Origin: Azadirachta indica
Taxonomy: Eukaryota; Streptophyta; Magnoliopsida; Sapindales; Meliaceae
Direction of reading: 5' to 3'
Assembly (NCBI GenBank): GCA_022749755.1
Contig: CM040445.1
Span: 4,795,182-4,859,181 of the forward strand
Length of the DNA: 64,000 nucleotides
Position numbers and translations under genes: made by a program
Part shown: in pieces, positions 1 through 11,607 of the stretch
How the letters are laid out: every line of letters begins with the position of its first letter
Position numbering within the stretch: position 1 is the first letter of the stretch
Notes under the pieces: model-generated
Told to the model about the DNA's origin: nothing
Seen by the model: only the letters and a program-made list of their open reading frames with translations
The model's database searches: none

Positions 1-117
1 GTGGAGACTGACGATGCAAGAACAGTATGGGCGGACAGTGTAAAGAAGAAGAGGAAGAAGAAGATGAACAAACATAAGTACAAGAAACTCAGGAAGCGTC
101 TGAGACGAAAAACCTAG
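1..117 (+). CDS. 3' end of mitochondrial small-subunit ribosomal protein mS38 (AURKAIP1/COX24 domain)
   Basis: The window opens inside a reading frame that runs 39 codons to a TAG at 115-117. The last 26 residues are extremely basic (SVKKKRKKKMNKHKYKK and then LRKRLRRK). This is the hallmark of the AURKAIP1/COX24 C-terminal domain found in fungal Cox24, animal AURKAIP1 and plant mitoribosomal mS38. In that family the basic helix sits in the small mitoribosomal subunit near the decoding site and contacts rRNA. Only the final exon is visible, so length, targeting peptide and start cannot be judged. Assignment rests on this short but distinctive motif. A different lysine-rich nuclear protein is possible but less likely. 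Confidence 0.72.
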   Translation: METDDARTVWADSVKKKRKKKMNKHKYKKLRKRLRRKT

Positions 118-3100
118 TCTGGTTCGGTGAGAGTTTGGTATTCCAAATCAAAGTATATCATACGGGATTTTTTTTATGGGGTACTTGAGGATATATTATG
201 CGTTATTTCATTAAGAAATTGAATATTTTCTATTATTATTGATATAGAATTTCGTTGATATAAGAATGAGAGACATTATCTTTGAGAACGTGACTGGTAA
301 TTTATAGAATGCACTTAATCGGAAGTTGCTTGCTTCTTTATAGATAGATTATTGATTCTTTCAGGGCAATCAGATTCCTTCAGTATTTGAATATGAATAG
401 CTGAAATTGCGTTTTTAGTGAATTTGCTGCTAAGAATGTAGCCTCCAAAAATTTTTTTCTGATGTGGTTACATATAGTACTCTTACTTTTCCAGGCAAAT
501 AATTCCTGTTTGAGAAAAAAAAAATGTAGGTATGCATGCAGGAACCGTATAAATGATGTATTATTCTATTTAACATAATGCTGAAAAGTAATTATGACAA
601 TAGAAGTATATGGAAGATTGATATCTGATTTATTGATGAATTAATATTGTACTTTGCATACTGTTTGCTTCAGTTTGTAAAATTTCAAGTCTTTCTTATT
701 TAAGAATGAAGAAATGGAGGTGATATCCTCTCTAGTTGCTTGATCTGATTAGTTTTGTACGCTGGAGAAGATTTTAACAGGGTATTAGTAAGTTATGCTA
801 TATTGTAAAGATCTTGACCAGTAAAGAAACAACTTTGTAATTTAACACTCATCAGTAAAATAAAGGAATGTTGAGAGTATGATGCTATAACTACGAAAAT
901 GTGCAGGGGTATAAGTTGAGATGAAAGAGTAGAATAGTTTATTCATGATAGAGAAATATAGGTTTGCCATTTCTATGAAGTTAATTGTTTTGCATCAAGG
1001 AGGTACAAATCTGATTGTGATGCTTGGAGACCAGAGGGTTGCGTGAAGTGGGGAGAAAGGAGTTGTTGGCTTGAGGTAGGGAAACACGAGGTCTTGGCCT
1101 CTGATTCACGAGAATGTATGTCTGACGGCAAATCATTTGGTCTTCTGAGAATTTTCTTTTAGGAATTCAGGTTTTGTTAAAGTTGTCTTTGCAATCAGAG
1201 GTTAACCCAGTAAAGAGAATCACTCTAAATCATACTTTTATCTCGTGGAAGTTGATGCACAATCAAGAACATCCAGTACGTTTCACTTAATGCTCTTTCC
1301 CTCCTTTGTGTAGGATAGACCGATTCTGTATCTGCGTTAGGCAAAGCTTGGTCTAACTGCGATCTCATGTTAGCATCTTCTTAGAATCTCCAGTGATGGC
1401 CACACTAACTTGTTTTATAATTCTTTTTTTTTTTCCTTTTAAATTTTCCACACCCTAACCCCACTCCATGCATAAACACAAATTTATTCAGGTTGGTGTA
1501 AGGGGGAACCAATCTATTTGAAACAAGTTGCCAAATCAATTAGGCTATCCCCTTAGGGACACGCTAATTTAATAGTTACTTGGAGGTTCCTTTGTTGTAG
1601 TGGGCATTTCCTGGTCTGTGATTTGAGTTTTGGCTGGAATAAATGACACCTCTCTTTATGGACAAATGGGATCAATGTTTCTCGAGTCATCTTTGAGAAG
1701 ATGGAGTTTCACATTTCACTAGCCCGTTCCTGCTCCATATGGTACCAACTTTGCTAGGGATCTATTTTTTCATCCTCTACAAAATATTTCGGCAAGGGCG
1801 TTGAAATGCGTTTTACAGAATCTATTGTCAAGATAATACTATATATGGTGTATGATGGTGCTTTCTTGTAAGTCTCAAAGGGACAGGGAAAATAACAAAG
1901 CATATATACATACATGAATAAATTTCGTTGCACAGTTGACTACAGGTATCATGAGCCTAAAGCCCATTGATCGACTCTGAACTTTATCCTGAAAAGACAA
2001 CTGAGTTTGTCTATTCCCTTGATATACCATGAAGGCAAAAAAAATATATGGCAGCAGTTTTGAGTTATTGATAGATGCATGGATAAAGACAGCATTTGTA
2101 CAGAATACATCGAACATTATACATGTATTAATTTTGTGTTGATGATTGAAACAGGGGAGAGTGATTTATATATCTCCTGATTTTAGCACAGATATGGATA
2201 GATTATTGGAGTCAGAAATGTGGAATGGTTAGATTAATTTCTTTAACCAATCCAAGAAGAATAATTAGAGGAAACACTGTGGTCAATAATTTAATTATAC
2301 ATCAAATAAAAAATTAGATGAGACTTATTTAATCATTGAGAATTGTGTGAATAATGTATTAGAGCAAGCAAGATTTAGGATGATTTTTTGTTCATTAAAG
2401 GACATATTGGGGTAGGTTTTTGGGTCGTTTAACGATGTGGCTACCAGCGCTTGGATGAAACTCGCACATGCTGTAGACATCTAATTAAGATTTTAATAAG
2501 TTGGTGGGGTTGTTGATGTAATTGGCATTTACGTACTATAGTTTATTAAACTGATGCTGATAATGAGTGTGATGAGCATCATCTTCCATTTAAAAACATC
2601 ACAGCACCCAGAAGGAACTTTTTAAGTTAGCTGTTCAAATGTGAGATTCGTGCAGTGATATATAACTCATCTGTGCGTGTAACAGGGCATTGGCAAATGA
2701 ATTATCGAGGAATTGCATCAACACATTTAAGTTACGGCCTTCATTTACTTACAACACTGAAGATGAGAAGTTTTGAAATTGCGTAAGCACTTACGCAAGA
2801 GAGCTTCAGATGGCCAAAACATGCAAAGAGAATTGTTGAAAGGAAAAGAACAGAATTACGGAACTCGTGTTTATTGGTGTAAATTAAATTGATTAAAATT
2901 ATTACTGAGTGTATTGTCAGTGGGATCCCACGTGCTCCCACTAATCAGGAACGCCAGCGCTAGAAAGAGCTGACAACTAGTCGGCTTTGTTAAGCAATAT
3001 GAGAGTTCTGAGTTTGTTTTGTTGCCATAGAAGATGTATTCAATGTAAATCTCTCATTAAAAAACCGATGGGGTTTGTATTTGTTAATGGAGAACTATTG

Positions 3101-3904
3101 AAATTGGAGTTCATAATGAGATAAAATGTTGATCTTTAGACTTCAATTACCATATATGTATGTATTTGCGGTGGGAGCAACTTAGACCCAATGATTTGAG
3201 TAAGCATGTGATGGCAACCTTCGTACGAGCTTCCTCGAACCAGACATAGGCATTGAATTTAAAGCACTTTTAAGTCTTCAATTTACATTGAAATCGTCAC
3301 ATGACCATGTGAAGTGAAAAAGATAGGCATTTAATTGTTTTAGCTAGGGAGCCGAAACTAAAGCTGCGAAGAGTCATGATGGTGGGTCTAAAGTCCATCA
3401 TAAAAGTGTTGGACATGACATTCCTATGAATAGAATGTATATAAAGACTTAAACTTATCTTCATTTCATATCTCAGTATAATATTAATACGTCTATGAAA
3501 GAGAAAATTGTTGTGCATTTGCAGTCGTTAAATTGCATCGTATAACTGTTATTATTGTTATTATAATAATAATATTGAGGAGAGCTAGTTTAGCAGTCAC
3601 ATCGAAACACGTCCTCGAACAAGGCATAATAATGATACCCGCCGTGTAATTTTCCTTTATAAAAATTAATTAATTTATTGGAGTAGTGGATCAACTTTTG
3701 TATGATTTGGTCGGTAATAATTTTTTTATTTTAATAAATAAGTGCACTCAAATCATGTGAACTAGAACTAATTAAATTCAATTCATTGTATGTATGCGTC
3801 TTGTAACAACATAATATTAATAAGCTAATACAATATTCAAATACAATTAATACAATAGCCTATAAAATAAGGTCTCTTTTCCTTTTTATAAGGGTCTTTT
3901 TCCA
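118..3904. other. Gene-free stretch, 3.8 kb
   Basis: The left part must hold the 3' UTR of the mS38 gene. The right end (about 3540-3904) is the 3' flank of the minus-strand JINGUBANG-type gene. The interior is AT-rich with a pyrimidine run near 1425-1445. Only short uncoordinated open frames (60-80 codons) occur, with no family resemblance and no paired splice sites. I see no gene, RNA gene or clear transposon border here. Confidence 0.5.
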
Positions 3905-5044
3905 TCAACTTTTATGAACTCCATTTGAAATTAACCTTTTGTTGAGGTTCTTATTATTCCAGACATCCCATACTTTAATCTCTCCACTGAGGCTTCCGCT
4001 GCAAAACGAAACGACACCGTTAATTGATGCACTAGCACCTGTACTCCTTGAAAAGCCTACCAACGACTTCACTGGTTTTTCGTGTCCCTCTAAGATCGCC
4101 ATACATCCAAAATAGTTCTCCTTACCACGCTGCCAAATCCTCACCGTTCGATCAGCTGACCCGCTCACTAGTAGATCATCTACGTAGATCAAGCACAATA
4201 CAGCCCCTGTGTGACCCCACAGTGCTTCCACGAACAGCGCGTGATGATCGTTTTTCCCTCTCTCCCACACCACGATCGAACGGTCACAACCACCCGAAAA
4301 CAATAACGAATCTTTGTCGTTTAATGTGAGCGCATTAACCGTTGATTTATGCTTCTCTAACGTAGTAACCAGCCTGTGCTTTCTCTCTTTATCAACTCTC
4401 TCCCAAACCCTGATACTTCCGTCTGATGAACCAGTGTAAACGACGCCATTATCGGACACAGCAATTGCGTTTACGGCATCTTCATGAGCTTCATTAACAG
4501 ACTCTAGGCATTTATAACTCGTCGCGTTCCATATCTTAAAACTTTTGTCCCAAGAAACAGAATACATGAACCCTTCTTTGACCGCTAAATCGGAAACTGC
4601 GTCCCAGTGTTGCAGCCAAAGCCGCTTCTTGTGACGCCTCACTGTGACGTAGTTTTTGGGTAACACCGAGTGGAGCAAACGGTCTTTAATAGTTGGGAGT
4701 GTGGAGACAAGTTGGTGTCGTTTTGACGGTGAGATTTGCCAGACTCTGATTTTGCAGTCTTGATGAGCGGTGAAGATTTTGGTGCTGTCGAAGGTAATAG
4801 ACTTGACGGAACCAGAAGCCAAATCATTGCTAAATGTATCAATGTGGCTATAGTCGGATAAATCAAAGACATTGATTTCGTTGATGGAAGCGGCATAGAG
4901 GAGATTGTTGTGGACTGCGAGACAGCTGATGTGAGGGTTAGGGATTTGAAGTGTAGCAATGCATTGGTGTTTCAACGTTTCAGAAGAGACATGAAGATGA
5001 AGAAGAAGAAGTTGTTGTTGAGAGAATGAAGAAACGGAAGGCAT
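3905..5044 (-). CDS. JGB-like: JINGUBANG-type WD40 repeat protein, intronless, 379 aa
   Basis: A single uninterrupted frame starts at ATG 5044 and ends at 3905. The protein is built of WD40 repeats: blades end in IRVWQIS, FKIWNATSYK, IRVWERV, IVVWERG, VRIWQRG and IKVWDVW, each preceded by a GH or AH dipeptide and an SGS/SGG turn (for example LVSGSADRTVRIW). Seven blades would close one beta-propeller filling the whole protein. Length, the missing introns and the phrase GHTGAVLCL match the plant JINGUBANG family. In Arabidopsis the founding member restrains pollen germination in dry conditions and affects jasmonate synthesis by binding a TCP factor; that role is known for the family and only inferred here. 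No signal peptide or membrane segment is seen. A TATA-like box lies about 60 bp upstream. Other intronless plant WD40 proteins of this clade are the alternative. Confidence 0.85.
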   Translation of the reverse strand: MPSVSSFSQQQLLLLHLHVSSETLKHQCIATLQIPNPHISCLAVHNNLLYAASINEINVFDLSDYSHIDTFSNDLASGSVKSITFDSTKIFTAHQDCKIRVWQISPSKRHQLVSTLPTIKDRLLHSVLPKNYVTVRRHKKRLWLQHWDAVSDLAVKEGFMYSVSWDKSFKIWNATSYKCLESVNEAHEDAVNAIAVSDNGVVYTGSSDGSIRVWERVDKERKHRLVTTLEKHKSTVNALTLNDKDSLLFSGGCDRSIVVWERGKNDHHALFVEALWGHTGAVLCLIYVDDLLVSGSADRTVRIWQRGKENYFGCMAILEGHEKPVKSLVGFSRSTGASASINGVVSFCSGSLSGEIKVWDVWNNKNLNKRLISNGVHKS

Positions 5045-6228
5045 TGTTTGTCTGTTGGTTGGTTGGTTGGTGTTTGGAGAATTAGAGTGAAGAAGGGAGA
5101 ATGATTATATAATTGAGATTTGAGGTCGGAGTATGGTACAGGTGGCAGGTTTAGTGGAGTGATTAATTTTTTGATTAATGGAATTGAAACGTGGCAGTTA
5201 TTGCAACTGACACTTGATTTGCGAGGACCCACAAATCAATTCTATGTCGTCCATTCAACCCGTGTAATGTATGTGACCTCGCATCCTTCAGGTTCTTTTT
5301 GTTTAATCCAAATTTTGAACCTGATTGGACTGACACTACATATTTTTCATTCGGTGATTCATTCTTATTTAACTTTTTTGAAACCAAAAACTAATTTCTT
5401 AATAATATTATAATTAATAGAAAATAAATACAAGTTCGAACTAATTACTTGATTTATTCATTCATTGGACAAAGTTAGTCAATAATAAAGTGCATACTTC
5501 TGATCTTTCCCCTCTCCTCTCCCCAACCCTCTCCGCGCGCGCCCGCACACCCCCCCAAAAACAATTCCAATAGAATTTTTAAGTATTTAAATAAAGTTAG
5601 CGTGTGACACGAGCTGGCCAGGGCACCAAGATGATAGAAAAATTAAAAAAGGAATCAACGTCTTGGGGGGATAAAATATGCAATGTCGATGGGAACCTAA
5701 AATAAGGAAAAATAAGTAAACTCATTCAACAAATTAAAGCTCATTTAAAATAAATATTAATCTTTTCTCCTTCGTCTGCTCCTACAAGGACAACTGATTA
5801 GCCACATGAACGGAATGAAACGTGTTGCTTGATTTGCGAGACTCATATAAACTAGTCTTAATCACATATATATGCAGTACGACATTGTTTTAATTACTTA
5901 TGAATTTAGATTTTGTTTTCATATAATGATTAATTATCATACAACATATGCCACCAACCATTAATAATATAATGATAATATATCCGGATAGTATATATGC
6001 AATTTATATGTGTTTAACCTTTTAATTAACTTAATTAGTTATATATAGACTTAATAGAGTTATAGTTGAGCAAATTTCACGCCATCTTATTACTGTCAAA
6101 TCAATATATATTCTTTCATTCAATAACCTACCTAAAGTTTGTGACTTAATATTTCAAGTAACAAACATACAGGCTTAAGTCTAGTTGTAGGATCACATAA
6201 AAAGACAAGTAGAACCTCCCAATATATA
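5045..6228. other. Intergenic: JINGUBANG-type gene promoter with internal repeat
   Basis: This interval separates the 5' end of the minus-strand WD40 gene from the 3' end of the minus-strand aspartic protease copy. About 5106-5230 resembles about 8444-8590 (tataattgagatttg, acaggtggca, gaaacgtggca blocks in the same order). A further partial copy (gaa..gaaacgtg then cttgatttgcgag) lies near 5811-5850. The rest is AT-rich with no coding evidence. Confidence 0.45.
5105..5112 (-). promoter_or_regulatory. Probable TATA box of the JINGUBANG-type gene
   Basis: The octamer ttatataa is palindromic and lies 61 bp upstream of the ATG, a reasonable place for a TATA box followed by a very short leader. 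It is the only TATA-like octamer within the first 100 bp upstream. In an AT-rich genome such matches arise by chance, so this is positional inference. Confidence 0.4.
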
Positions 6229-7613
6229 TCATGATAACGACACATACTGGGGACAGTTAAAATTGTAAAAGAAACTTACTTGACTTAGCTTCAAATCGAA
6301 ACCCACATTCACATCCCTTTGCTGATACATTCCTAGCACCGACGGAGTACCACTGCTCCTTCCTATAGCCAAGCAAAATTGCCCATGATTGTTATCAATC
6401 CATGCGTTCTCGTCACCTATAGGAAAGGAATCATTACTGTCCTTAAACCAGAATTCAATCTCCGGCAGAATATCCGATCGGTGCTCCATGTTGTAGCACA
6501 GATCCCATTCATTAGTAGCATCTTGTTCCTCCTTCACATCACCCGGCATTGTCGATCTTATTTTTTCTATTAACTTATCTAGGGCTAATCCGTATAGTTC
6601 AGTGAATGTCGTTCCGGAATCAAGCAGCAGACCCCCGAGTCCGCCTTCCACATATTGAAATATCCACTCCGGAATATCGGGTACCTTTTCACCATCAACG
6701 TAAAGACCCTCTACGTTTTTAAAATAGTAAAGCCCGTCTTTATTCGGTGATAACGCGGTGCTGAGTTTCCCGGATATTATGGCCGGTAAACCAAAGCGTA
6801 TTTGGCTATGGCCAGCGCTAACGTTGGATGATACGCAGTAAGAAAAGATATCAAAACCTAGCTGTCCCACAAAAGAATAAGGGTGGTTGCTTAGACCCAC
6901 AACTCCAGGAACACCTACGCCAGGGACATCTGTATTATCATGACCACATCCGATAACCATGTTTGACAGTGGATATTTACCAGCGTCAGGCTGTCCTTTG
7001 AAGCTGTCTATAAACGTTAATGTCTCTTTAGCAATATTTCCAGCGGAATAGCTATCATCCTCGTACGTTATTTTGTACGTACATTCCTGCCCTTGGCATG
7101 TAGTAGAAGGCGTGTTTTTGCACTCATCAGCTGCACAATTAACTGGTTCGTAGTAGACGATTTGCTCGGATCGAAAACCGGTATGGTTTGGTTGTAACAT
7201 CTGGTGCAATTGAGGCACTGCGTCCAGATGACGGTGCTACCGGTGTCAGGAACTGCGAATGTCTCGACCGGAGGAGTGCCAATGCTATATTTCATGACAT
7301 AGTTCTTGTTGAAGAGTTCAACCGGGGATAATGGATATTTAATGGAAGAATTCTTTGTCCTGATCCAGTTAAAATAAGCACTGCGGGCTGAAGAAGTACG
7401 CAAGGAATCTCTCATGAAATCATGATGCGTGGCTTTTGGATCATAAAAGGGCGATTCTGGAGAACTACGGTGGATAAGGGGTGCACTGAAACCTTTCAAA
7501 GGAGAGGAAACATCTGAAGAGGAAGATTCGACCACACGAGTTGAACAAATATTGGGCACACCGATCATGAAAATAAGCACCATCACTGAGAATATCGTGC
7601 ACAAATTAGCCAT
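6229..7613 (-). pseudogene. CDR1/nepenthesin-type aspartic protease with one frameshift
   Basis: This intronless A1B-type aspartic protease would be about 460 aa if read through. From ATG 7613 there is a hydrophobic signal-like segment (MANLCTIFSVMVLIFMIGV), a propeptide with LIHRSSPESPFYDP, and the first catalytic motif PDTGSTVIWTQC. The frame then breaks after FDPSKSS, at about 7150-7165. The remainder continues in another frame from YEPVNC through GCGHDNTD and the second catalytic motif LLDSGTTFTEL to RDVNVGFDL and a TGA at 6229. Both catalytic Asp motifs and the cysteine pattern survive, so a one-base change is the only visible lesion. It is either a recently dead copy, an allele, or a sequence error. 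It is clearly paralogous to the intact plus-strand gene at 10192-11607. Family members act in the apoplast or secretory path, for example in CDR1 disease signalling. Confidence 0.85.
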
Positions 7614-10191
7614 GGTGGAAGCAAGTGTACGTCTCCAGGGAAGGGTTATTTTATTTATCAAGATAATGAAAGCTTTGTGATCACAAAAATCTATATAGAA
7701 AAATAAAGAGCGAAACCGTAGAAGGGAAAAAATCTTATAGAAAAATTTGTTAACAATAATTACCAATGAAGCTGTAACAGACCATCAAATTTTTTCTATA
7801 ATTATCTGTGAATTGCGTTCTAAATCATTCTGCAGGATTGCAAAATTTAATGTACGATTTCCTGCCTAAAATTTTCGAACTCGTTCCGCTCGTCTACGCT
7901 GTTTGCTTGGTGGATAGACTAAAGAAAATTTTTCGAACGGAAGATTTGTATAAAACATACACAAATTAAGCTACTAATTAGTAGGTAATTTATAATGAAA
8001 TTATGATATTCCCCGATCTGGGTAAAGTTATGTTAGTCCAATCAAAGAAATTAAAATATATATACATATATATGTGTATATATATATAAACCAATAAAGG
8101 CAAGATTTATTGGAATACGCTAATAAGTAGCAAAGGAATTTTGAATCTGGAATTACATATATATAACTTGAGAAATTAAGATGGGTTAATGTGAGGTGAA
8201 CGTTTACGATCTATCAAAAAGAGATGTCATTTCATTGAGAATCCGATGTTGAATTGGTATATATAGTAATGATAATTTGATTTCTGTTCTGTTCTGTTCA
8301 AGTGGCAGGAGCTTATTTGTGGGTTTGGTAGTTTAATTAAGCTTGGTAATTACCTAGCGGTGTAACTGGTGTTTGATGTTTCGTGAGAGACATAATCAGG
8401 TTGCTGAAAGAATGAACGGCTGAGGAAGCAACAGAGCTAAAAGGTATAATTAAGATTTGTTGGACAGGTGGCAATGAGTTAGTGGAGCGATTACTTTCGA
8501 TTTATTGGAGGTGAAACGTGGCAATCGTAACATCAAAAAGATTTGCGGCAAATCGATGGATCATCGCGAGTTCTTTGATTTGCCCACCCCATATTCTTCT
8601 TGGTGCAAGCATCAAGATACTGGCGTGTCTGTTTCTAAATTTCAAACATTTATTTAAATTAAAAAAATAATTGATAAAAAATGATAACGTATTATATGTT
8701 AGTAAGCACATATAAATTCACGTAAAAGGAGAAATTAAATCTAAATAATATTAAAGTGTTTGTGGTATGTTATTTATTTATTCCTATAGAGAGCTAATTA
8801 AGGTTGTAATGTTAGCTTGTGAATGGAAAAGGGCAGCCAGAACCATTTGTGTGTAGCAAAATAAACTAATTATGCGATATAAATTAAAGAAAGTTTAAAG
8901 AAAATAAAAAGCCAAAGTCATAGTACCCTAGCTATTAAAATAAACAGTTAATTTCTTTATGCTCTTTCGCGCTTACGTAATGTATGAATATGATATTGTA
9001 CTGGGATTGATTAATTAGGATGCCAAATACAATGGATCTTGATCTTTTGCTGTACTATATGTATATGTCTGTGGGACTCGCAGAAATTCAATAATGAGTC
9101 ATTGGATTTTGGAAGTTAAAGCATAATAATATATTTATTTTAATATTTGGAGTGTATATATATATACATACACACACAAATAGCATAATTAATTAAACGC
9201 ATTAATTTATCACTTACTGAGTTCAGATTTGCTTTTTGTACTAATGATTAAAGTTATATATAAAGACCAACCAATATGCTATAACTACTGACAATGATAT
9301 CTTATTAACCTAGGACGCACCAAGCATTTAATTTTTATATTTAGATATATATATATATATATATCTTAATTATTTGGGTTATAAATTTTAGTTATGAAAA
9401 TGTCGTAATAAGTAAAATGCAACAATGGACAGACGACATTACATTAAACAGACTGGGGAGGAGAATCATACATAAATATGATTGTGAAACCGGCGCATGC
9501 TTCAAATTGACATCCCGTCGCTGATGCAATATTCCTGTTAGAGCCCAAGAGGAAGCCCATGAGTGGGCTGATGGTAAGAGTCTAAGAGGCGACACTTGGA
9601 ATAACAAAACCGTCGGAGACTCGGTGCTTTTGAAGATTATTTCTGCCTCGACAGCATCAGTTAACACGTTTGAAGACCGCATAGTGGCACATCAGCAAGT
9701 GAAAGCGCTTAATTGATTACTCGATAGTGAAGCCAACTGGAAGCTCCTGACCACTTTATGACAGTTTAAAATTCGTTGGACAGAATGTCAAAACTCAGTG
9801 TTTCTATAAGCATATATATACATATATTATTGTTTACAGTTTCTTCATATAGAAGCTCATACTACTTCTAAAAGATTCGTTAATTGTCATTCTTAATACG
9901 TAAAGTATGCATGACATTATGAGTAAATAATAATCTTCACTGAATAAAATTTATGAAGAATTTATAAATAGTTTAACAAGTTTAATTATTTATATTTAAT
10001 AAAATTCTAATCCTGTATGAATTTCCAAAGACTCCATTTAGGCTAAAGTAACTGAAAGCACACGTCTTAATAGAAAAAAATCTTCCATTACGCATCTTCA
10101 TAAGAAAACAAATTTGACTTGAACTGCAATTCATGAGGAAGCAATTAAAGTTGATCAATCACAAATAATATTCAGTCCTTAACTTGAAATC
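7614..10191. other. Intergenic between two divergent aspartic protease copies
   Basis: The two protease copies are transcribed away from each other, so this 2.6 kb holds both promoters. It is AT-rich with several (TA)n runs (8055-8090, 9155-9165, 9345-9364). A block at 8444-8525 resembles the upstream region of the JINGUBANG-type gene. At 9392-9720 both strands stay open for 80-95 codons. A possible match to the C-terminal RDVN motif of the proteases at about 9505 is too weak to call. Confidence 0.4.
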
Positions 10192-11607
10192 ATGTTTTCA
10201 ACATCTTCGACCAAGCGTTTCTTCCCCGCATTCTTAGTAACAGTAGTGCTCTCAACGATTTTGTTCAGTACTGATTCCTTCTGTTCACCTTTGTTCTTCA
10301 ACTCTTCCTCTTCTCCTCTCAAAGGTAAAGACAAAGGCTTCAGTGTACAGCTTATCCATCGCAGCTCCCCAGAGTATCCCTTTTATAACGCAAATGCCAA
10401 ACCTCTTGATCTCATGAGAACTTCTATGCGCACGGCTTCTGCCCGCACTGCTTATTTTAGTAGGCTGAGATCAAAAAACTTTTCATATTCCATGAAATAT
10501 CCCTTATCCCCTGTAGATCTGTTTAATGCAGCAAATTACGCAATGAGATACAGTATCGGCACTCCTCCAATGGAGACCTTCGCAATTCCTGACACAGGAA
10601 GCAGTCTCACTTGGTTACAGTGCCTCAATTGCAGCAGCTGTTACAACCAAAGCATACCAGTTTTCGATCCTAGCAAATCATCTAGTTACAAGGCCGTTCT
10701 ACGTGGAACCAAGGACTGCAATAACTCCGCTTACCCTGATGATGATGGCCAAGGGTCACAGCAGATATTGTGTACCTATAGCGTGACGTACGAGGATGAT
10801 ACCTACTCAATAGGAAATATTGCCAGAGAAACAGTTACGTTTGAAGACCAATCTCAAAGGAATGAAAATTATCGCCTGCTGAATATGCTTTTCGGGTGTG
10901 GGCACAACAATACAGATAATCCTGGAGCAAATCCACCACATCCAGGAGTTGTGAGTCTGAGCAATCATAGTTTCTCAGTCGTAAGGCAGCTAGGTTTTGA
11001 TTTTTTCTCTTATTGTATGTCGTCAGATGTTAGCAACGGCCATAGCCAAATACGATTTGGATTAGCATCCATCATTTCTAGTCATTCTCTGACCACATCT
11101 TTATTTCCCAATCAAGAATTTTACTTCTTCAAAGACATAGACGGTATTTACGTTGACGGCGAGAAATTGGACATTCCTGACAGGTTATTTCAATTTTCGG
11201 AGGGTGCTGGTATGATGATTGATACTGGAACAACATATACTCAACTTAACACAATGGCAATGGATGTTTTAATACAGAAAATAAAACAGAAGATGCCGTC
11301 TGAAATGAAAGTCGAAGAAGACATTAAAGCAGATTGGGAACTGTGCTATGCTCACAAGTATCGATTTATTAAAGTACTGCCGGAGATCGAATTGCGGTTT
11401 AAGGGAAAGGATGATTCCTACCCTTTAAGTGACCAGAACGCTTGGCTAGATAATGATGAGGGGCAGTTTTGCTTGGCCATTGAAAGAACTGATGCTGAGC
11501 TATCAGTTCTAGGGTTGCATCAGCTAAGAGATGTGAACGTAGGGATCGACTTAAAGAAAGCTCAGATTTCATTCGTCTACGATTTTGACTGTCCCGACTA
11601 TGCGTAA
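10192..11607 (+). CDS. CDR1/nepenthesin-type aspartic protease, intact, 471 aa
   Basis: An intronless frame runs from ATG 10192 to TAA 11605-11607. In order it shows: an N-terminal hydrophobic segment (about residues 10-30) fitting a signal peptide; a propeptide with VQLIHRSSPEYPFY; the first catalytic motif PDTGSSLTWLQC (Asp134); the cysteine-rich nepenthesin insert (CLNCSSCYNQ, then GTKDCNN and LCTYSVTYEDD); GCGHNNTDNPG; and the second catalytic motif MIDTGTTYTQL (Asp344). The second site is DTG where most plant A1B proteases have DSG; both are compatible with activity. Pepsin-like enzymes of this clade cleave peptides in the apoplast or secretory system, and CDR1 is linked to salicylate-dependent defence. 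The substrate is unknown. It is the only apparently functional member of the local cluster of three copies. Confidence 0.9.
   Translation: MFSTSSTKRFFPAFLVTVVLSTILFSTDSFCSPLFFNSSSSPLKGKDKGFSVQLIHRSSPEYPFYNANAKPLDLMRTSMRTASARTAYFSRLRSKNFSYSMKYPLSPVDLFNAANYAMRYSIGTPPMETFAIPDTGSSLTWLQCLNCSSCYNQSIPVFDPSKSSSYKAVLRGTKDCNNSAYPDDDGQGSQQILCTYSVTYEDDTYSIGNIARETVTFEDQSQRNENYRLLNMLFGCGHNNTDNPGANPPHPGVVSLSNHSFSVVRQLGFDFFSYCMSSDVSNGHSQIRFGLASIISSHSLTTSLFPNQEFYFFKDIDGIYVDGEKLDIPDRLFQFSEGAGMMIDTGTTYTQLNTMAMDVLIQKIKQKMPSEMKVEEDIKADWELCYAHKYRFIKVLPEIELRFKGKDDSYPLSDQNAWLDNDEGQFCLAIERTDAELSVLGLHQLRDVNVGIDLKKAQISFVYDFDCPDYA

Noticed and set aside
1875..2117. Minus-strand open frame of 80 codons in the left gene-free region
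   Set aside because: Composition is random for AT-rich DNA, there is no domain, and no splice partners are visible.
4048..4329. Plus-strand frame opposite the JINGUBANG-type gene
   Set aside because: It is the antisense reading of the WD40 coding sequence.
9392..9720. Possible fourth aspartic protease remnant (HQRRDVN phrase on the minus strand)
   Set aside because: Only about ten residues resemble the HQLRDVNVGIDL motif, and the surrounding frames do not follow the family. The region stays open on both strands but has no convincing homology.
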